Assembly (NCBI GenBank): GCA_045636425.1
Contig: JAZTXM010000001.1
Location: 1-39,794 of the forward strand
Direction: 5' to 3'
DNA length: 39,794 bases
From: UMGS1883 sp045636425
Lineage (GTDB): Bacteria > Bacillota > Clostridia > UMGS1883
A program made the position numbers and the translations under genes. Below are positions 15,641 through 22,940 of this stretch, piece after piece. The number at the start of each line of letters is the position of its first letter. Position 1 is the stretch's first letter. The notes under the pieces are model-generated. The model worked only from the letters and a program-made list of their open reading frames with translations. It ran no database searches and was not told where the DNA came from.

Positions 15641-16687
15641 ATGAAAAAACTTTGCGCCTTATTAATATCCGCATTGCTTCTCGTAGCGAATGTACCTGCG
15701 CATGCATATGAGGATACGTTTGTAAACTTCCTCGTTAACGGAAATAAGGTTGATTTCCCCTATTCCCCCTTTGTGCGTGATGGCATAGCCTATGTTGATG
15801 CAAAAGCACTTTCAAAAGCACTTGGTCTTGAATTTAAGACTTTTGATGAGCATCACAGCATCACAATCAGCAATAAACGCACATCCGTCTGCTTTGTTCC
15901 CGACGAACAGTTTGCAACCGTTTCCGACATCACAGGGCAAAGCGATAAAGAATTTTATTTCAAGCTTTTGACCGCGCCTTGTCTTTACGCCAACGGAAGC
16001 TTCATTGTAGCGGCAAGGGATATTTCAAATATTTTCGGTTATTCTTTGGGATTTGATGTAAGCACACAGACGGTCTATTTTGGTTTTGCACCCCAGATGA
16101 TTTCACAGGCAACACGTGATGCCGTGGCGGCGAAATCCTATTACTTCCAGAATCAGGCGGAATTTAATCTTCCCTCAAGCGGAAGCGGCTATTGCTGGGT
16201 ATGCTCATATGCCATGGTTCTTTCTAATCTGACAGGGACAAGGATAACACCCAATGACATTGCGGCAATTAACCTTACCAAAACTTCAAGCGGCGCTTAT
16301 TGTTATCACAGCGAAATCGCTACGGCGTATAACGTAAAATTTGTCCCTGCACTTTCAGTTTCAAGTCCCTACTATGCAGGAAGAGACAGCGTTTCGGGAG
16401 GTACATATATTCAAAACCCGGAAAAGTCCGATGCAGTTGTAAGAGAAGCTTTGAAAGAGGCACTCGCACTTCACCCCGAAGGAGTTATGGTGCGATATGC
16501 GGGATATCCCCATACAATGGTTGCAGTAGCGGCAGAAAACGGAATCATTCTTTTTAATGACCCTGCCCCCACCTCCTCTAATTACTCCGAAACGGGCAGC
16601 TATCAGGGAGTACCGTTTATGGAAACTTGTGTGGCGAAAAAAGGCTTTGTCCTTTCCGATATAACATTTATACAAGCTATCGATTAA
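15641..16687 (+). CDS. Exported papain-like (C39-type) protein with copper-amine-oxidase-like N-terminal domain
   Basis: 348 aa from ATG at 15641; GTG at 15629 is an alternative, as the AAAGG site is unusually far from the ATG and too near the GTG. Signal peptide 1-22 ends VPAHA. Residues 30-150 look like paired copper-amine-oxidase N-terminal-like repeats (VNGNKVDF...VRDGIAYVDAKALSKALGLEF; ANGSFIVAARDISNIFG), a common surface module in Clostridia. The C-terminal half fits a C39-like papain fold: Cys185 in SGYCWVCSYAM, His291 in YPHTMVAV and Asp307 in LFNDPAP. Probably a secreted or wall-linked cysteine peptidase or transglutaminase-like enzyme; substrate unknown. Divergent from the T-box gene. 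Confidence 0.85.
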   Translation: MKKLCALLISALLLVANVPAHAYEDTFVNFLVNGNKVDFPYSPFVRDGIAYVDAKALSKALGLEFKTFDEHHSITISNKRTSVCFVPDEQFATVSDITGQSDKEFYFKLLTAPCLYANGSFIVAARDISNIFGYSLGFDVSTQTVYFGFAPQMISQATRDAVAAKSYYFQNQAEFNLPSSGSGYCWVCSYAMVLSNLTGTRITPNDIAAINLTKTSSGAYCYHSEIATAYNVKFVPALSVSSPYYAGRDSVSGGTYIQNPEKSDAVVREALKEALALHPEGVMVRYAGYPHTMVAVAAENGIILFNDPAPTSSNYSETGSYQGVPFMETCVAKKGFVLSDITFIQAID

Positions 16688-16694
16688 CATAAGT

Positions 16695-16731
16695 AAAGAA
16701 GGTTTTTGCAAAAGCAAAAACCTTCTTTTTT
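16695..16731. terminator. Bidirectional terminator between papain-like gene and purC
   Basis: AAAGAAGGTTTTTGC (16695-16709) pairs with GCAAAAACCTTCTTT (16714-16728) around AAAA, followed by T residues on the plus strand and a matching T-run on the minus strand. Confidence 0.9.
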
Positions 16732-16744
16732 GTACGTTATAAAT

Positions 16745-17428
16745 TTATCTATTGTTGATAATCTTAGTAAGCTCAACAGGATCAACAATCTTTCCGTCCT
16801 TATAAACACGCATATTGCCTGATGCAATTTCATCTATAAGAATAACTTCGTTATTGTTATAACCAAACTCAAACTTGATATCCCAAAGGTCGAGGCCGAG
16901 AGTCTTAAGGTCGTCTGCCACAATCTTTGTAATGGCAAGTGTCTGCTCCTTCATGCTTTCAAACATTTCGGGATTCATAACGCCCAGTGCCGCAAGACCT
17001 TCACCTGTTACGAGCGGATCACCCTTTTCGTCATTCTTGAAGGTACATTCAACATACCCGCCCTCAAGAGGTGTGCCGTCTTCTATATATTCTCCGTATC
17101 TGCGGATGAAGCTTCCTGTTGCAACAAGGCGGCAGATAACTTCAAGGCCGTGACCAAACACTGTAGCAGGAAGAACCTCCATAGTTGCTTCGTCGATATT
17201 TGCACTTACATAGTGAGTCTTAATGCCTGCCTTTTTAAGCAGCTCGAAATAATAAACAGAGGTTTCAAGATTTGCCTTACCTATACCTTCAATTGTAAGA
17301 CCTACAGAGTTTTCACCGGGGTCGAATACGCCGTCTTTGCCGGTACAGTCATCCTTAAACTTGAGCATTACATTACCATTGTCAAGCTTATAAACATCTT
17401 TTGTTTTTCCCTGATATAATTTTTCCAT
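16745..17428 (-). CDS. purC: SAICAR synthase PurC
   Basis: 227 aa from ATG at 17428 with GAAGGAGTTTTTATT upstream; a longer in-frame extension runs into AT-rich noncoding sequence. PurC joins aspartate to CAIR with ATP in purine synthesis. Visible signatures: N-terminal LYQGKTKDVY, the LLKKAGIKTHYV region, EVICRLVATGSFIRRYG, and DLWDIKFEFGYNNNEVILIDEIASGNMR near the end. Length and start match bacterial PurC. It stands alone, not in a pur operon, and I see no purine-riboswitch fold upstream. A candidate promoter (TGTACA, 17-bp spacer, TAAAAT) lies in the preceding AT-rich stretch. Confidence 0.97.
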   Translation of the reverse strand: MEKLYQGKTKDVYKLDNGNVMLKFKDDCTGKDGVFDPGENSVGLTIEGIGKANLETSVYYFELLKKAGIKTHYVSANIDEATMEVLPATVFGHGLEVICRLVATGSFIRRYGEYIEDGTPLEGGYVECTFKNDEKGDPLVTGEGLAALGVMNPEMFESMKEQTLAITKIVADDLKTLGLDLWDIKFEFGYNNNEVILIDEIASGNMRVYKDGKIVDPVELTKIINNR

Positions 17429-17541
17429 AATAAAAACTCCTTCGTTTAACATATGAGAATATTTTAACACATATTTTTTTTCATGTACATATTTTTTTTG
17501 AAAAAAATAAATTTTTTTCGTCTGAGACAATGTACAGCACA

Positions 17542-18396
17542 CTATTTTATTTCTGCCTCTGTAAATCCTTCGCCTATTATATGCTCCGCTTCGGTGGCTA
17601 TTACAAAGGCATGGGGGTCCTCGCTGTAGACGATTTCCTTAATATAATGGTACTCCCATACACGCACCACACACATCAGTATTTTAGAAGGCTCATTACT
17701 GTAACCACCGCTTCCGTTTATGAAAGTAACTCCCCTGTCCCTCTCATTTAAAATACGCTGTGCTATTTTTTCACTGTGCTTTGAAATTATAAAAAGGTTT
17801 CTCCCCTTTTCTCCTCCGTAGACGATATGATTTATAACACTGCTTTGGGCAAAAAGCGTCACTACGGCAAAAAGAGCTGATTCAACGTTTTTAAAGACAA
17901 ATATTGATGCAACAATTATAACGGTGTCAACTAACATCAACGCTTTTCCTATAGGTATATGGGGGTATTTTTTCTCCACTAAATAGCCGACTATATCTGT
18001 ACCTCCCGTAGAAGACCCCTGCTGAAAAACAATTCCAAGACCCCCGCCCGTGCATATTCCGCAGAATATGGCACCGAGCATTCTGTCCCCCGAAAACTGC
18101 GGAAAAAGCGGAGTAACCACATTGTCAATAAGGAAGGTATATATCAGCACCGTACTGAGAGTTCTTACAAAAAATCTTTTTCCTATGAATTTGTACGCCA
18201 CAGCAAGGAGCGGAATATTTATAAAAAGAGATATAAGTCCCACAGGAATCCCCAAAAGATATTTCACCATAATTGCAATTCCGCTGACACCGCCGGGTGC
18301 AATATTAAGTTTTTCGGCAAAGGAGTATATTCCCACGGCAATCAGCAAACAGCCGAGCGTATCTGTAAGTATATCTTTAAATAATTTTTTATTCAT
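17542..18396 (-). CDS. YitT-family membrane protein (DUF161 + DUF2179)
   Basis: 284 aa. Five membrane helices in the first 190 residues include the glycine-rich family block NIAPGGVSGIAIMV and GGGLGIVFQQGSSTGGTDIVG. The C-terminal 90 residues form a cytoplasmic DUF2179 domain (NLFIISKHSEKIAQRIL, DRGVTFINGSGGYS, ...VIATEAEHIIGEGF). The transport substrate of the family is not settled. The start codon at 18396 has only a weak site (TTAGGA). It begins 10 nt after a terminator-like hairpin, so its promoter is unclear. Confidence 0.92.
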   Translation of the reverse strand: MNKKLFKDILTDTLGCLLIAVGIYSFAEKLNIAPGGVSGIAIMVKYLLGIPVGLISLFINIPLLAVAYKFIGKRFFVRTLSTVLIYTFLIDNVVTPLFPQFSGDRMLGAIFCGICTGGGLGIVFQQGSSTGGTDIVGYLVEKKYPHIPIGKALMLVDTVIIVASIFVFKNVESALFAVVTLFAQSSVINHIVYGGEKGRNLFIISKHSEKIAQRILNERDRGVTFINGSGGYSNEPSKILMCVVRVWEYHYIKEIVYSEDPHAFVIATEAEHIIGEGFTEAEIK

Positions 18397-18405
18397 TCCT
18401 AACTA

Positions 18406-18434
18406 AAAAAGGATAACATTTTGTTATCCTTTTT
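18406..18434. terminator. Hairpin with T-runs directly upstream of the YitT-family gene
   Basis: AAAAAGGATAAC / GTTATCCTTTTT with an ATTTT loop and T-runs on both strands. On the minus strand it would end the island transcript coming from 18630, yet it lies only 10 nt before the next start codon, so it may act as an attenuator. Confidence 0.75.
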
Positions 18435-18521
18435 ATTCTCCGCATTTATTTAAGGTTAGTGTTTCTCAAAAAGCCTGCGTTTATTCCCAAACTTTTACCA
18501 ATTATCTTTTTCTGCATATTT

Positions 18522-18563
18522 ACACCCATCATCTACGATTATTATATCGTAAATAGTGGGTGT
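18522..18563. repeat. Inverted repeat at the edge of the accessory island
   Basis: ACACCCA (18522-18528) pairs with TGGGTGT (18557-18563), with inner arms TACGAT/ATCGTA around TATTAT. It lies in the 190-nt noncoding stretch between the GIY-YIG gene and the YitT-family gene. No gene or promoter is obvious in that stretch. Confidence 0.5.
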
Positions 18564-18629
18564 TATTTGGGGCATGAATGGTTTTTCACAGTGTATCAAC
18601 TACACAATATTACGCAAATTTGCAACCCG

Positions 18630-19019
18630 TCAGTCTTCGGTTTTACCACAATTGTTATATATTGGTTTTGAATTGCAGATTAGTTCATATTCTAAATCCT
18701 TATGCGGAATTGCATATATCTTATATGATTTAATTATTTTAACCGCATCTTTAATCTTTTCTTTTGCTGTGTCGTCATATTTTCTTGAACCCGATAATTT
18801 CTTTGCAATCGTCTTTCCAAGCGTATTACCTGTATCTAATGGTTTTAAATATTGTTTCAACCTGATTTGAATAGTACGAGCATATGCACTTCCAATATAT
18901 ACAACAGTGTCTTTCTTATCACAGATCATATATACACCCTTAAAATCAAAAACATTCAAATCGTTGAAATCACCTGAAACAATGTTATGAAAATTAGATA
19001 GTATTTCTTGTATTTTCAT
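18630..19019 (-). CDS. Stand-alone GIY-YIG nuclease-like protein
   Basis: 129 aa. The GIY-YIG core is visible: FKGVYMI (28-30), VVYIGSA (41-43), Arg53 in IQIRLKQYL, the metal-binding Glu110 in DLEYELI, and Asn122 in KPIYNN, spaced as in UvrC-type domains. No DNA-binding or other domain is attached. The family hydrolyses DNA phosphodiesters; the target here is unknown. ATG at 19019 overlaps the stop of the preceding gene by one base (TAATG), with GAGGAAAAATA as ribosome binding site, so it is translationally coupled to the 356-aa protein. Last gene of the island operon. Confidence 0.85.
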   Translation of the reverse strand: MKIQEILSNFHNIVSGDFNDLNVFDFKGVYMICDKKDTVVYIGSAYARTIQIRLKQYLKPLDTGNTLGKTIAKKLSGSRKYDDTAKEKIKDAVKIIKSYKIYAIPHKDLEYELICNSKPIYNNCGKTED

Positions 19020-20089
19020 TATTTTTCCTCACCCATAATCATATCTCTATACGAACCAAATATAAATTCTTCTTTAACTTCTCTTATAAACTTTAAATCT
19101 GTCATAAGTCGGTATATTGTAATAGCCAAACCGCCAATATCCAATTTACTAAAATCTTGCGTAATCGCTGTTACGGCTATATTACTACCAGATGCTATCA
19201 GATTTGAGTAAGATAGTATCTTTCTTGTCCTTACCTCATACAATTTTCTATCGTTTTCTGTTTCACCATCGTAAAAAAGACTGTGAATACAAGAAATTAA
19301 CTGGTTGATAAGAATAGAAACCGCAGCACCTCTTGTAATACTATACATGTCAATGTGCCATTTTGATATCATATCTCCAGCAAGTTGATTACTAACTGTA
19401 GATATAATTGGAACCGGTAAGCCTTGTTTTGTGAAATAATCACTTCCAAAATGTACTGCCTGCCTAACAATAGCAGCACCTAAAAGCATCGGTTCATTCT
19501 TACCATATTCTACTGCTTTTTCAAGCATACCAACAACACCCAACGGATAGTGTCTTATTATAGTCATATTTGAAACCTGATATGTTTCTAAATTATATTT
19601 TGTAAGGGAATTTGTCATAATGTTAGCTGTTCCAAATATCCATCCTAAAATAGGATCGTGCCCTAATGCTCTATACCTGTGCGTTGTTCCACCAATTTCT
19701 GTCCCCGTTATATGCGATCCTGTTTTGATAGCATCGTACGGCACACTTTGAAGCAATACATCTTGCCATTTCAGAGGAGCAAGTGTTTTAACAACTCCTT
19801 TAATTACTTTATCTCCTTGTTTGTCATTCAGTCTAAATTTATCATTTGATATCAAGTATTGCCTTGCTATCTGTAGGCCTACAGCAAGAAAAAGAAATGT
19901 AGCATCTGTAGCTGTAAGTTTAGTCTTTTCACAAAACTCTCTATCGAGGTCGTCTAATATCATCTTTGTGTTTAATGCAATATTCTCGACTCTTTTTATC
20001 TCAGATATTTCCTCATCTATCTTTTTAATTGTACTATTAAAATCACTATTAATACCTGCTTTTCTTTTTATAAGCTCATCGTACCCCAT
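19019..20089 (-). CDS. Uncharacterised protein with HRYRALGHDP motif, 356 aa
   Basis: The start is ATG at 20089, six bases after TTGGAG; a TTG twelve bases upstream overlaps that site. The first 60 residues are helical and charged, then come a hydrophobic stretch (ATFLFLAVGLQIARQYL), the striking GTEIGGTTHRYRALGHDP followed by ILGWIFGTANIMT, the motif RHYPLGVVG, and another hydrophobic helix (AAVSILINQLISCIHSLF). The His and Asp residues in the central motif could bind metal, but this is inference. I do not recognise the family. It lies between a coiled-coil protein and a GIY-YIG protein. AT-rich codons mark it as accessory. Confidence 0.8.
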   Translation of the reverse strand: MGYDELIKRKAGINSDFNSTIKKIDEEISEIKRVENIALNTKMILDDLDREFCEKTKLTATDATFLFLAVGLQIARQYLISNDKFRLNDKQGDKVIKGVVKTLAPLKWQDVLLQSVPYDAIKTGSHITGTEIGGTTHRYRALGHDPILGWIFGTANIMTNSLTKYNLETYQVSNMTIIRHYPLGVVGMLEKAVEYGKNEPMLLGAAIVRQAVHFGSDYFTKQGLPVPIISTVSNQLAGDMISKWHIDMYSITRGAAVSILINQLISCIHSLFYDGETENDRKLYEVRTRKILSYSNLIASGSNIAVTAITQDFSKLDIGGLAITIYRLMTDLKFIREVKEEFIFGSYRDMIMGEEK

Positions 20090-20161
20090 ATTATTCTCCA
20101 ATCATCAGTTTTATCTCTGCTATCCTCTACACCTCATATGTACCTTTTAGATTAAATTGTT

Positions 20162-20770
20162 TTACTTTCCAACAATTAATTCTATTTGTGCAATATCAAT
20201 TTTTATTAGTGCTATTTCATTTAGTATATCTGTTATCAATGTCATCGCTCTCTTTGTTTCTTTATCACAGTTCTTCTTCAATTCTGCTATCTTTTCTTTT
20301 TCTTTTTTAATCTTTTCTTCAAAGATTGTTCGTGCTTCTTCATAACCTTCAATCTCAGCTTTGTTAAACTTATATTTTTTAAACAACCATGAAAAATCCA
20401 GCACAAACATACCTAATGCTTGCGTTATTTCTACTCCATACTTTTCTTCTATTTCATTAGATTTTTCACTTCTTATCTTCTTTAATCGTTCCTTTTCTTC
20501 TTCTAATCGTTTTAGTTTTTTTAGAAGATGATCGGTATATTTATCGAATTCAAACCTATTACTTTCGTGGTCTTTTTTTAGTTTTGTACATTGTCTGCGC
20601 AAGCTTGCCAATATAGGTCTAAACTCCTCCGCAGCACGAGCATATCCCGCCTTTTTTCCTGCCGTTACAGGATCCTTAGCTTTCCAAGGATGCAGTGAAA
20701 TATCTATTTCTCTTTCCATTTCTATTTGAATTTTCTTTCTCTCTAACCATCTGGTAAAACTGTTTGACAT
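20162..20770 (-). CDS. Coiled-coil protein of unknown function, 202 aa
   Basis: The N-terminal 50 residues contain ISLHPWKAKDPVTAGKKAGYARAA. Residues about 55-110 and 145-175 are Lys/Glu-rich heptad-like helices (LKRLEEEKERLKKI; FEEKIKKEKEKIAELKK), with a short aromatic segment between (FVLDFSWLFKKYKF). No signal peptide or catalytic motif. Probably a scaffold or partner for the two proteins encoded downstream. Ribosome binding site GTGAGGAATCAAT before ATG at 20770. First gene of a three-gene operon with its own promoter. Confidence 0.78.
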   Translation of the reverse strand: MSNSFTRWLERKKIQIEMEREIDISLHPWKAKDPVTAGKKAGYARAAEEFRPILASLRRQCTKLKKDHESNRFEFDKYTDHLLKKLKRLEEEKERLKKIRSEKSNEIEEKYGVEITQALGMFVLDFSWLFKKYKFNKAEIEGYEEARTIFEEKIKKEKEKIAELKKNCDKETKRAMTLITDILNEIALIKIDIAQIELIVGK

Positions 20771-20812
20771 ATTGATTCCTCACTAACATTTGAACTTCCA
20801 TTAACATTTAAT

Positions 20813-20841
20813 AGTATACCATATATTTTTATTTCTTTCAA
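20813..20841 (-). promoter_or_regulatory. Promoter of the coiled-coil/unknown/GIY-YIG operon
   Basis: Minus strand TTGAAA (20841-20836), 17-bp spacer, TATACT (20818-20813), about 40 nt upstream of the coiled-coil start. It lacks the TGGACA palindrome found upstream of the other island genes, so this operon may be expressed constitutively. Confidence 0.72.
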
Positions 20842-20915
20842 TAATTCGACATGTGTTTTCTATCATGACTATTAAAATTTCTATTATGATTTTTTCCATT
20901 CTTACTAACGGAACT

Positions 20916-20943
20916 AAGCCCCACTACTTGGTGGGGCTTTTGT
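20916..20943 (+). terminator. Terminator-like hairpin with no plus-strand gene
   Basis: AAGCCCCAC (20916-20924) pairs with GTGGGGCTT (20931-20939), then TTGTTC on the plus strand. The minus side has no T-run. No plus-strand gene lies upstream; it may end an unannotated small transcript or weakly stop the minus-strand 256-aa gene transcript. Confidence 0.6.
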
Positions 20944-21111
20944 TCATTAGTATCTTGTTTTCTTATTGCCATATATTTTTCAATTATGCCCATTCCAATG
21001 TGCTAATCCCAATTCCCGATTTATAATCCGATTACTATTATGGTGATAAGACATACAATCTTACAGGAATTACTATTGTTAATACAAGTGAAAGTTCAAT
21101 CATCAAACTTT

Positions 21112-21882
21112 TTAATCTTCGTCTTCTTCATTTTTTAACTCCGTATACTTTTCTTCAGCTTCAATTAATTGCGAATATACTTGATGAATCAGATTATCTA
21201 TTGGCTTTGATATTTCTTCGCATGTTATCTTATCTTTAGGCTTTTCAACAAAATCGCATAGTGCTTCCAAATGAGCAGTAATCTTTTCCCAATTCGAGAG
21301 TGTGTCTTTATCAGACATATCAATTTCGATCTTATATTCCGGAATATGAATTTCAGGGATATCAATTATGAAATATCCTTCTGCCATTTCTTTTTCGTCA
21401 ACTACATTTTTATATTTCTCGATCAATGATTCAGTGCCATGTTTCTCGACCTGTATTGCTATCTTTTCAAGGGTATCTTTGTAATCTTTTCTTCTTACAG
21501 GAAACAAGTCAAAAACTCCACATAATTTACCAAAAAACTCTTCTCTGCTGCATGTCTTTCTTTCGTGATAATACAAATATGCAAACTCTATGCATATCTC
21601 CATTATCTCCTTTGGATGTTTCATTTCGTCCGGATACTCGTTGTAATCAATATGTTCCGTAAGACATTGCTTCAGGTCGACCTTTTGAACCGACATCAAT
21701 GGTGCAAATAACCTGCTTGGTTTTATCCGGCAATCATATGCTTCAAGCACTGTACAGAAAAATTCATCTTCTGTTTTCGTGATGTCCGGTTTACTCTGTT
21801 CTTTTGTCATTTCAGCCGCCAGCTTAATCAAAGACTGCATTAGAAATCTTTTTTCTTCGTACTCTAATTTAATTTTTGGCAT
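21112..21882 (-). CDS. Uncharacterised acidic protein, 256 aa
   Basis: Start at 21882 (MPKIKLEYEEKRFLMQ) follows AAAGGGGTTTATTTT; an earlier in-frame start lies at or upstream of the predicted -10. The protein is soluble, acidic and mostly helical, ending in a Glu/Asp-rich tail (EEDED). Phrases such as FLMQSLIKLAAEMTKEQ, YHERKTCSREEFFGKLCGVFDLFPVRRKDYKDTL and FIIDIPEIHIPEYKIEIDMSD are notable, but I recognise no domain. It follows the WYL regulator gene, and its promoter carries the same palindrome as the regulator's promoter, so it is a likely target of that regulator. Confidence 0.78.
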   Translation of the reverse strand: MPKIKLEYEEKRFLMQSLIKLAAEMTKEQSKPDITKTEDEFFCTVLEAYDCRIKPSRLFAPLMSVQKVDLKQCLTEHIDYNEYPDEMKHPKEIMEICIEFAYLYYHERKTCSREEFFGKLCGVFDLFPVRRKDYKDTLEKIAIQVEKHGTESLIEKYKNVVDEKEMAEGYFIIDIPEIHIPEYKIEIDMSDKDTLSNWEKITAHLEALCDFVEKPKDKITCEEISKPIDNLIHQVYSQLIEAEEKYTELKNEEDED

Positions 21883-21909
21883 AAAATAAACCCCTTTCGT
21901 ATCTGGTAA

Positions 21910-21947
21910 CTCCATTATACGAAAGGGGTATGGACAGTTATTGTCCA
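21910..21947 (-). promoter_or_regulatory. Promoter with WYL-type operator before the 256-aa gene
   Basis: TGGACA-GTTAT-TGTCCA (21931-21947) is a perfect 17-bp palindrome. On the minus strand it lies 11 nt upstream of TATAAT (about 21919-21914), over the place of the -35 box; no good -35 is seen. Next to it CCCCTTTCGTA and TACGAAAGGGG form another inverted repeat that contains the ribosome binding site of the gene. Confidence 0.7.
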
Positions 21948-21960
21948 ACAAAAAAATATT

Positions 21961-22872
21961 TTATAAAATTTTTACATTATCGCCTTGTGTCCTTAACCAC
22001 ATCAAAACACCATCACCGTAGCATTCTGCTTTGATTGTTGTTTTATCACTGTCCTGTGCAATAATTTCCGCTGTGGGAATTCTATCAAGTATTGCTTCAA
22101 GAGAAGGACCTGAAAACTCAAATTTAATTGTTTTAAGCGGTCCCGAATACATAAACTGCACTCTCTTGCGGAACTCACCTTCTTCAAATCTTCCCGAATA
22201 AGGAATTTTGAATTTTTCTTCCGAGCACTTCACATCTGATATCCTATCGACACGAAAAACCGCCGGATAGTCTTTTGAATCATCTGCAAACCAGGCAATC
22301 AGATAGAAATAATATTCCGAGAACATTATTGCAAGTGGTTTTACAACTCTGTGTGTCATCTTATGATCCTGTCGTTCATAATCAAAAGTTATTACATTCT
22401 TGCTATGAATGCACTCACTTAATTCCCAAATAGCATTTAGTAGTGGCTTATTATGTTTAAGCGGAATGTAATGGAACTTCTCGTTGAGAATCATATCTTT
22501 TATGTTCATTCGAGCTGATGGTGTTGCCTGAAGCAGAAGCTTGTCTATTAAGCCTTCAATTTCATCCTTGTTGTATGCTCTGCTTTCAAGCAATATCTTT
22601 GATATTCCGAGTATCTCTTCGTTTGTGAGGAATTCCTTATCCTTTTTCACAAGATAATATCCGTTCTTTACATAGCTGTACTCAACGGTAATATCATCAC
22701 CATTTTCATAACATTCCGCAAGATATACACGAAGATCTTCGATATCCCTTTGAACTGATTTTTCGCTGATTCCAAATGCATTTGCGAAGTCTTTTTTGTT
22801 TACAGTTTCTCCTCGGTTGAGTCTTTCATACAGATTCAACAATCGAAAAGCTTTAGCATTATCTAATTTCAA
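21961..22872 (-). CDS. WYL-domain transcriptional regulator
   Basis: 303 aa from a TTG start at 22872, six bases after GAGGTGAT; the ATG seven codons upstream overlaps the -10 box and cannot be used. The N-terminal winged helix spans about 5-65 (ETVNKKDFANAFGISEKSVQRDIEDLR, a DeoR/HTH_11-like pattern). The central WYL domain includes VITFDYERQDHKMTHRVVKPLAIMFSEYYFYLIAWFADD...FRVDRI, and a WCX-like C-terminal domain follows. WYL regulators sense ligands, perhaps nucleic-acid fragments, and often control phage-defence genes. Two matching palindromes suggest autoregulation and control of the next gene. Confidence 0.92.
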   Translation of the reverse strand: MKLDNAKAFRLLNLYERLNRGETVNKKDFANAFGISEKSVQRDIEDLRVYLAECYENGDDITVEYSYVKNGYYLVKKDKEFLTNEEILGISKILLESRAYNKDEIEGLIDKLLLQATPSARMNIKDMILNEKFHYIPLKHNKPLLNAIWELSECIHSKNVITFDYERQDHKMTHRVVKPLAIMFSEYYFYLIAWFADDSKDYPAVFRVDRISDVKCSEEKFKIPYSGRFEEGEFRKRVQFMYSGPLKTIKFEFSGPSLEAILDRIPTAEIIAQDSDKTTIKAECYGDGVLMWLRTQGDNVKIL

Positions 22873-22891
22873 AATTATCACCTCACAAACC

Positions 22892-22931
22892 ATTATACAC
22901 CAAAAGATGGACAGAAAGCGTCCATCTTTTG
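22892..22931 (-). promoter_or_regulatory. WYL gene promoter with palindromic operator
   Basis: A perfect 12-bp inverted repeat, CAAAAGATGGAC (22901-22912) / GTCCATCTTTTG (22920-22931), contains TGGACA-N5-CGTCCA (22908-22924), the same motif and spacing as at 21931. On the minus strand the 17-bp core ends 10 nt before TATAAT (22897-22892), covering the -35 position. Confidence 0.75.
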
Positions 22932-22940
22932 ATACATCAC

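Larger units (their letters stand above)
20771..21111. other. 341-nt gap: promoter and an unexplained hairpin
   Basis: It holds the promoter of the coiled-coil operon near 20813-20841 and the strong hairpin at 20916-20943. From 20945 to 21111 I see no gene, RNA or clear signal, only AT-rich sequence. Confidence 0.6.

Noticed and set aside
17429..17541. Purine riboswitch upstream of purC
   Set aside because: The stretch is AT-rich and lacks the three-way junction and the conserved loop sequences of purine aptamers.
18434..22931. Restriction-modification, CRISPR or toxin-antitoxin system in the island
   Set aside because: No methylase, Cas motif or repeat array is present, and the gene sizes and order do not match a known toxin-antitoxin pair.
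18434..22931. Integrated phage or transposon carrying the island
   Set aside because: No integrase, transposase or phage structural gene is seen, and no clear flanking direct repeats were found by eye.
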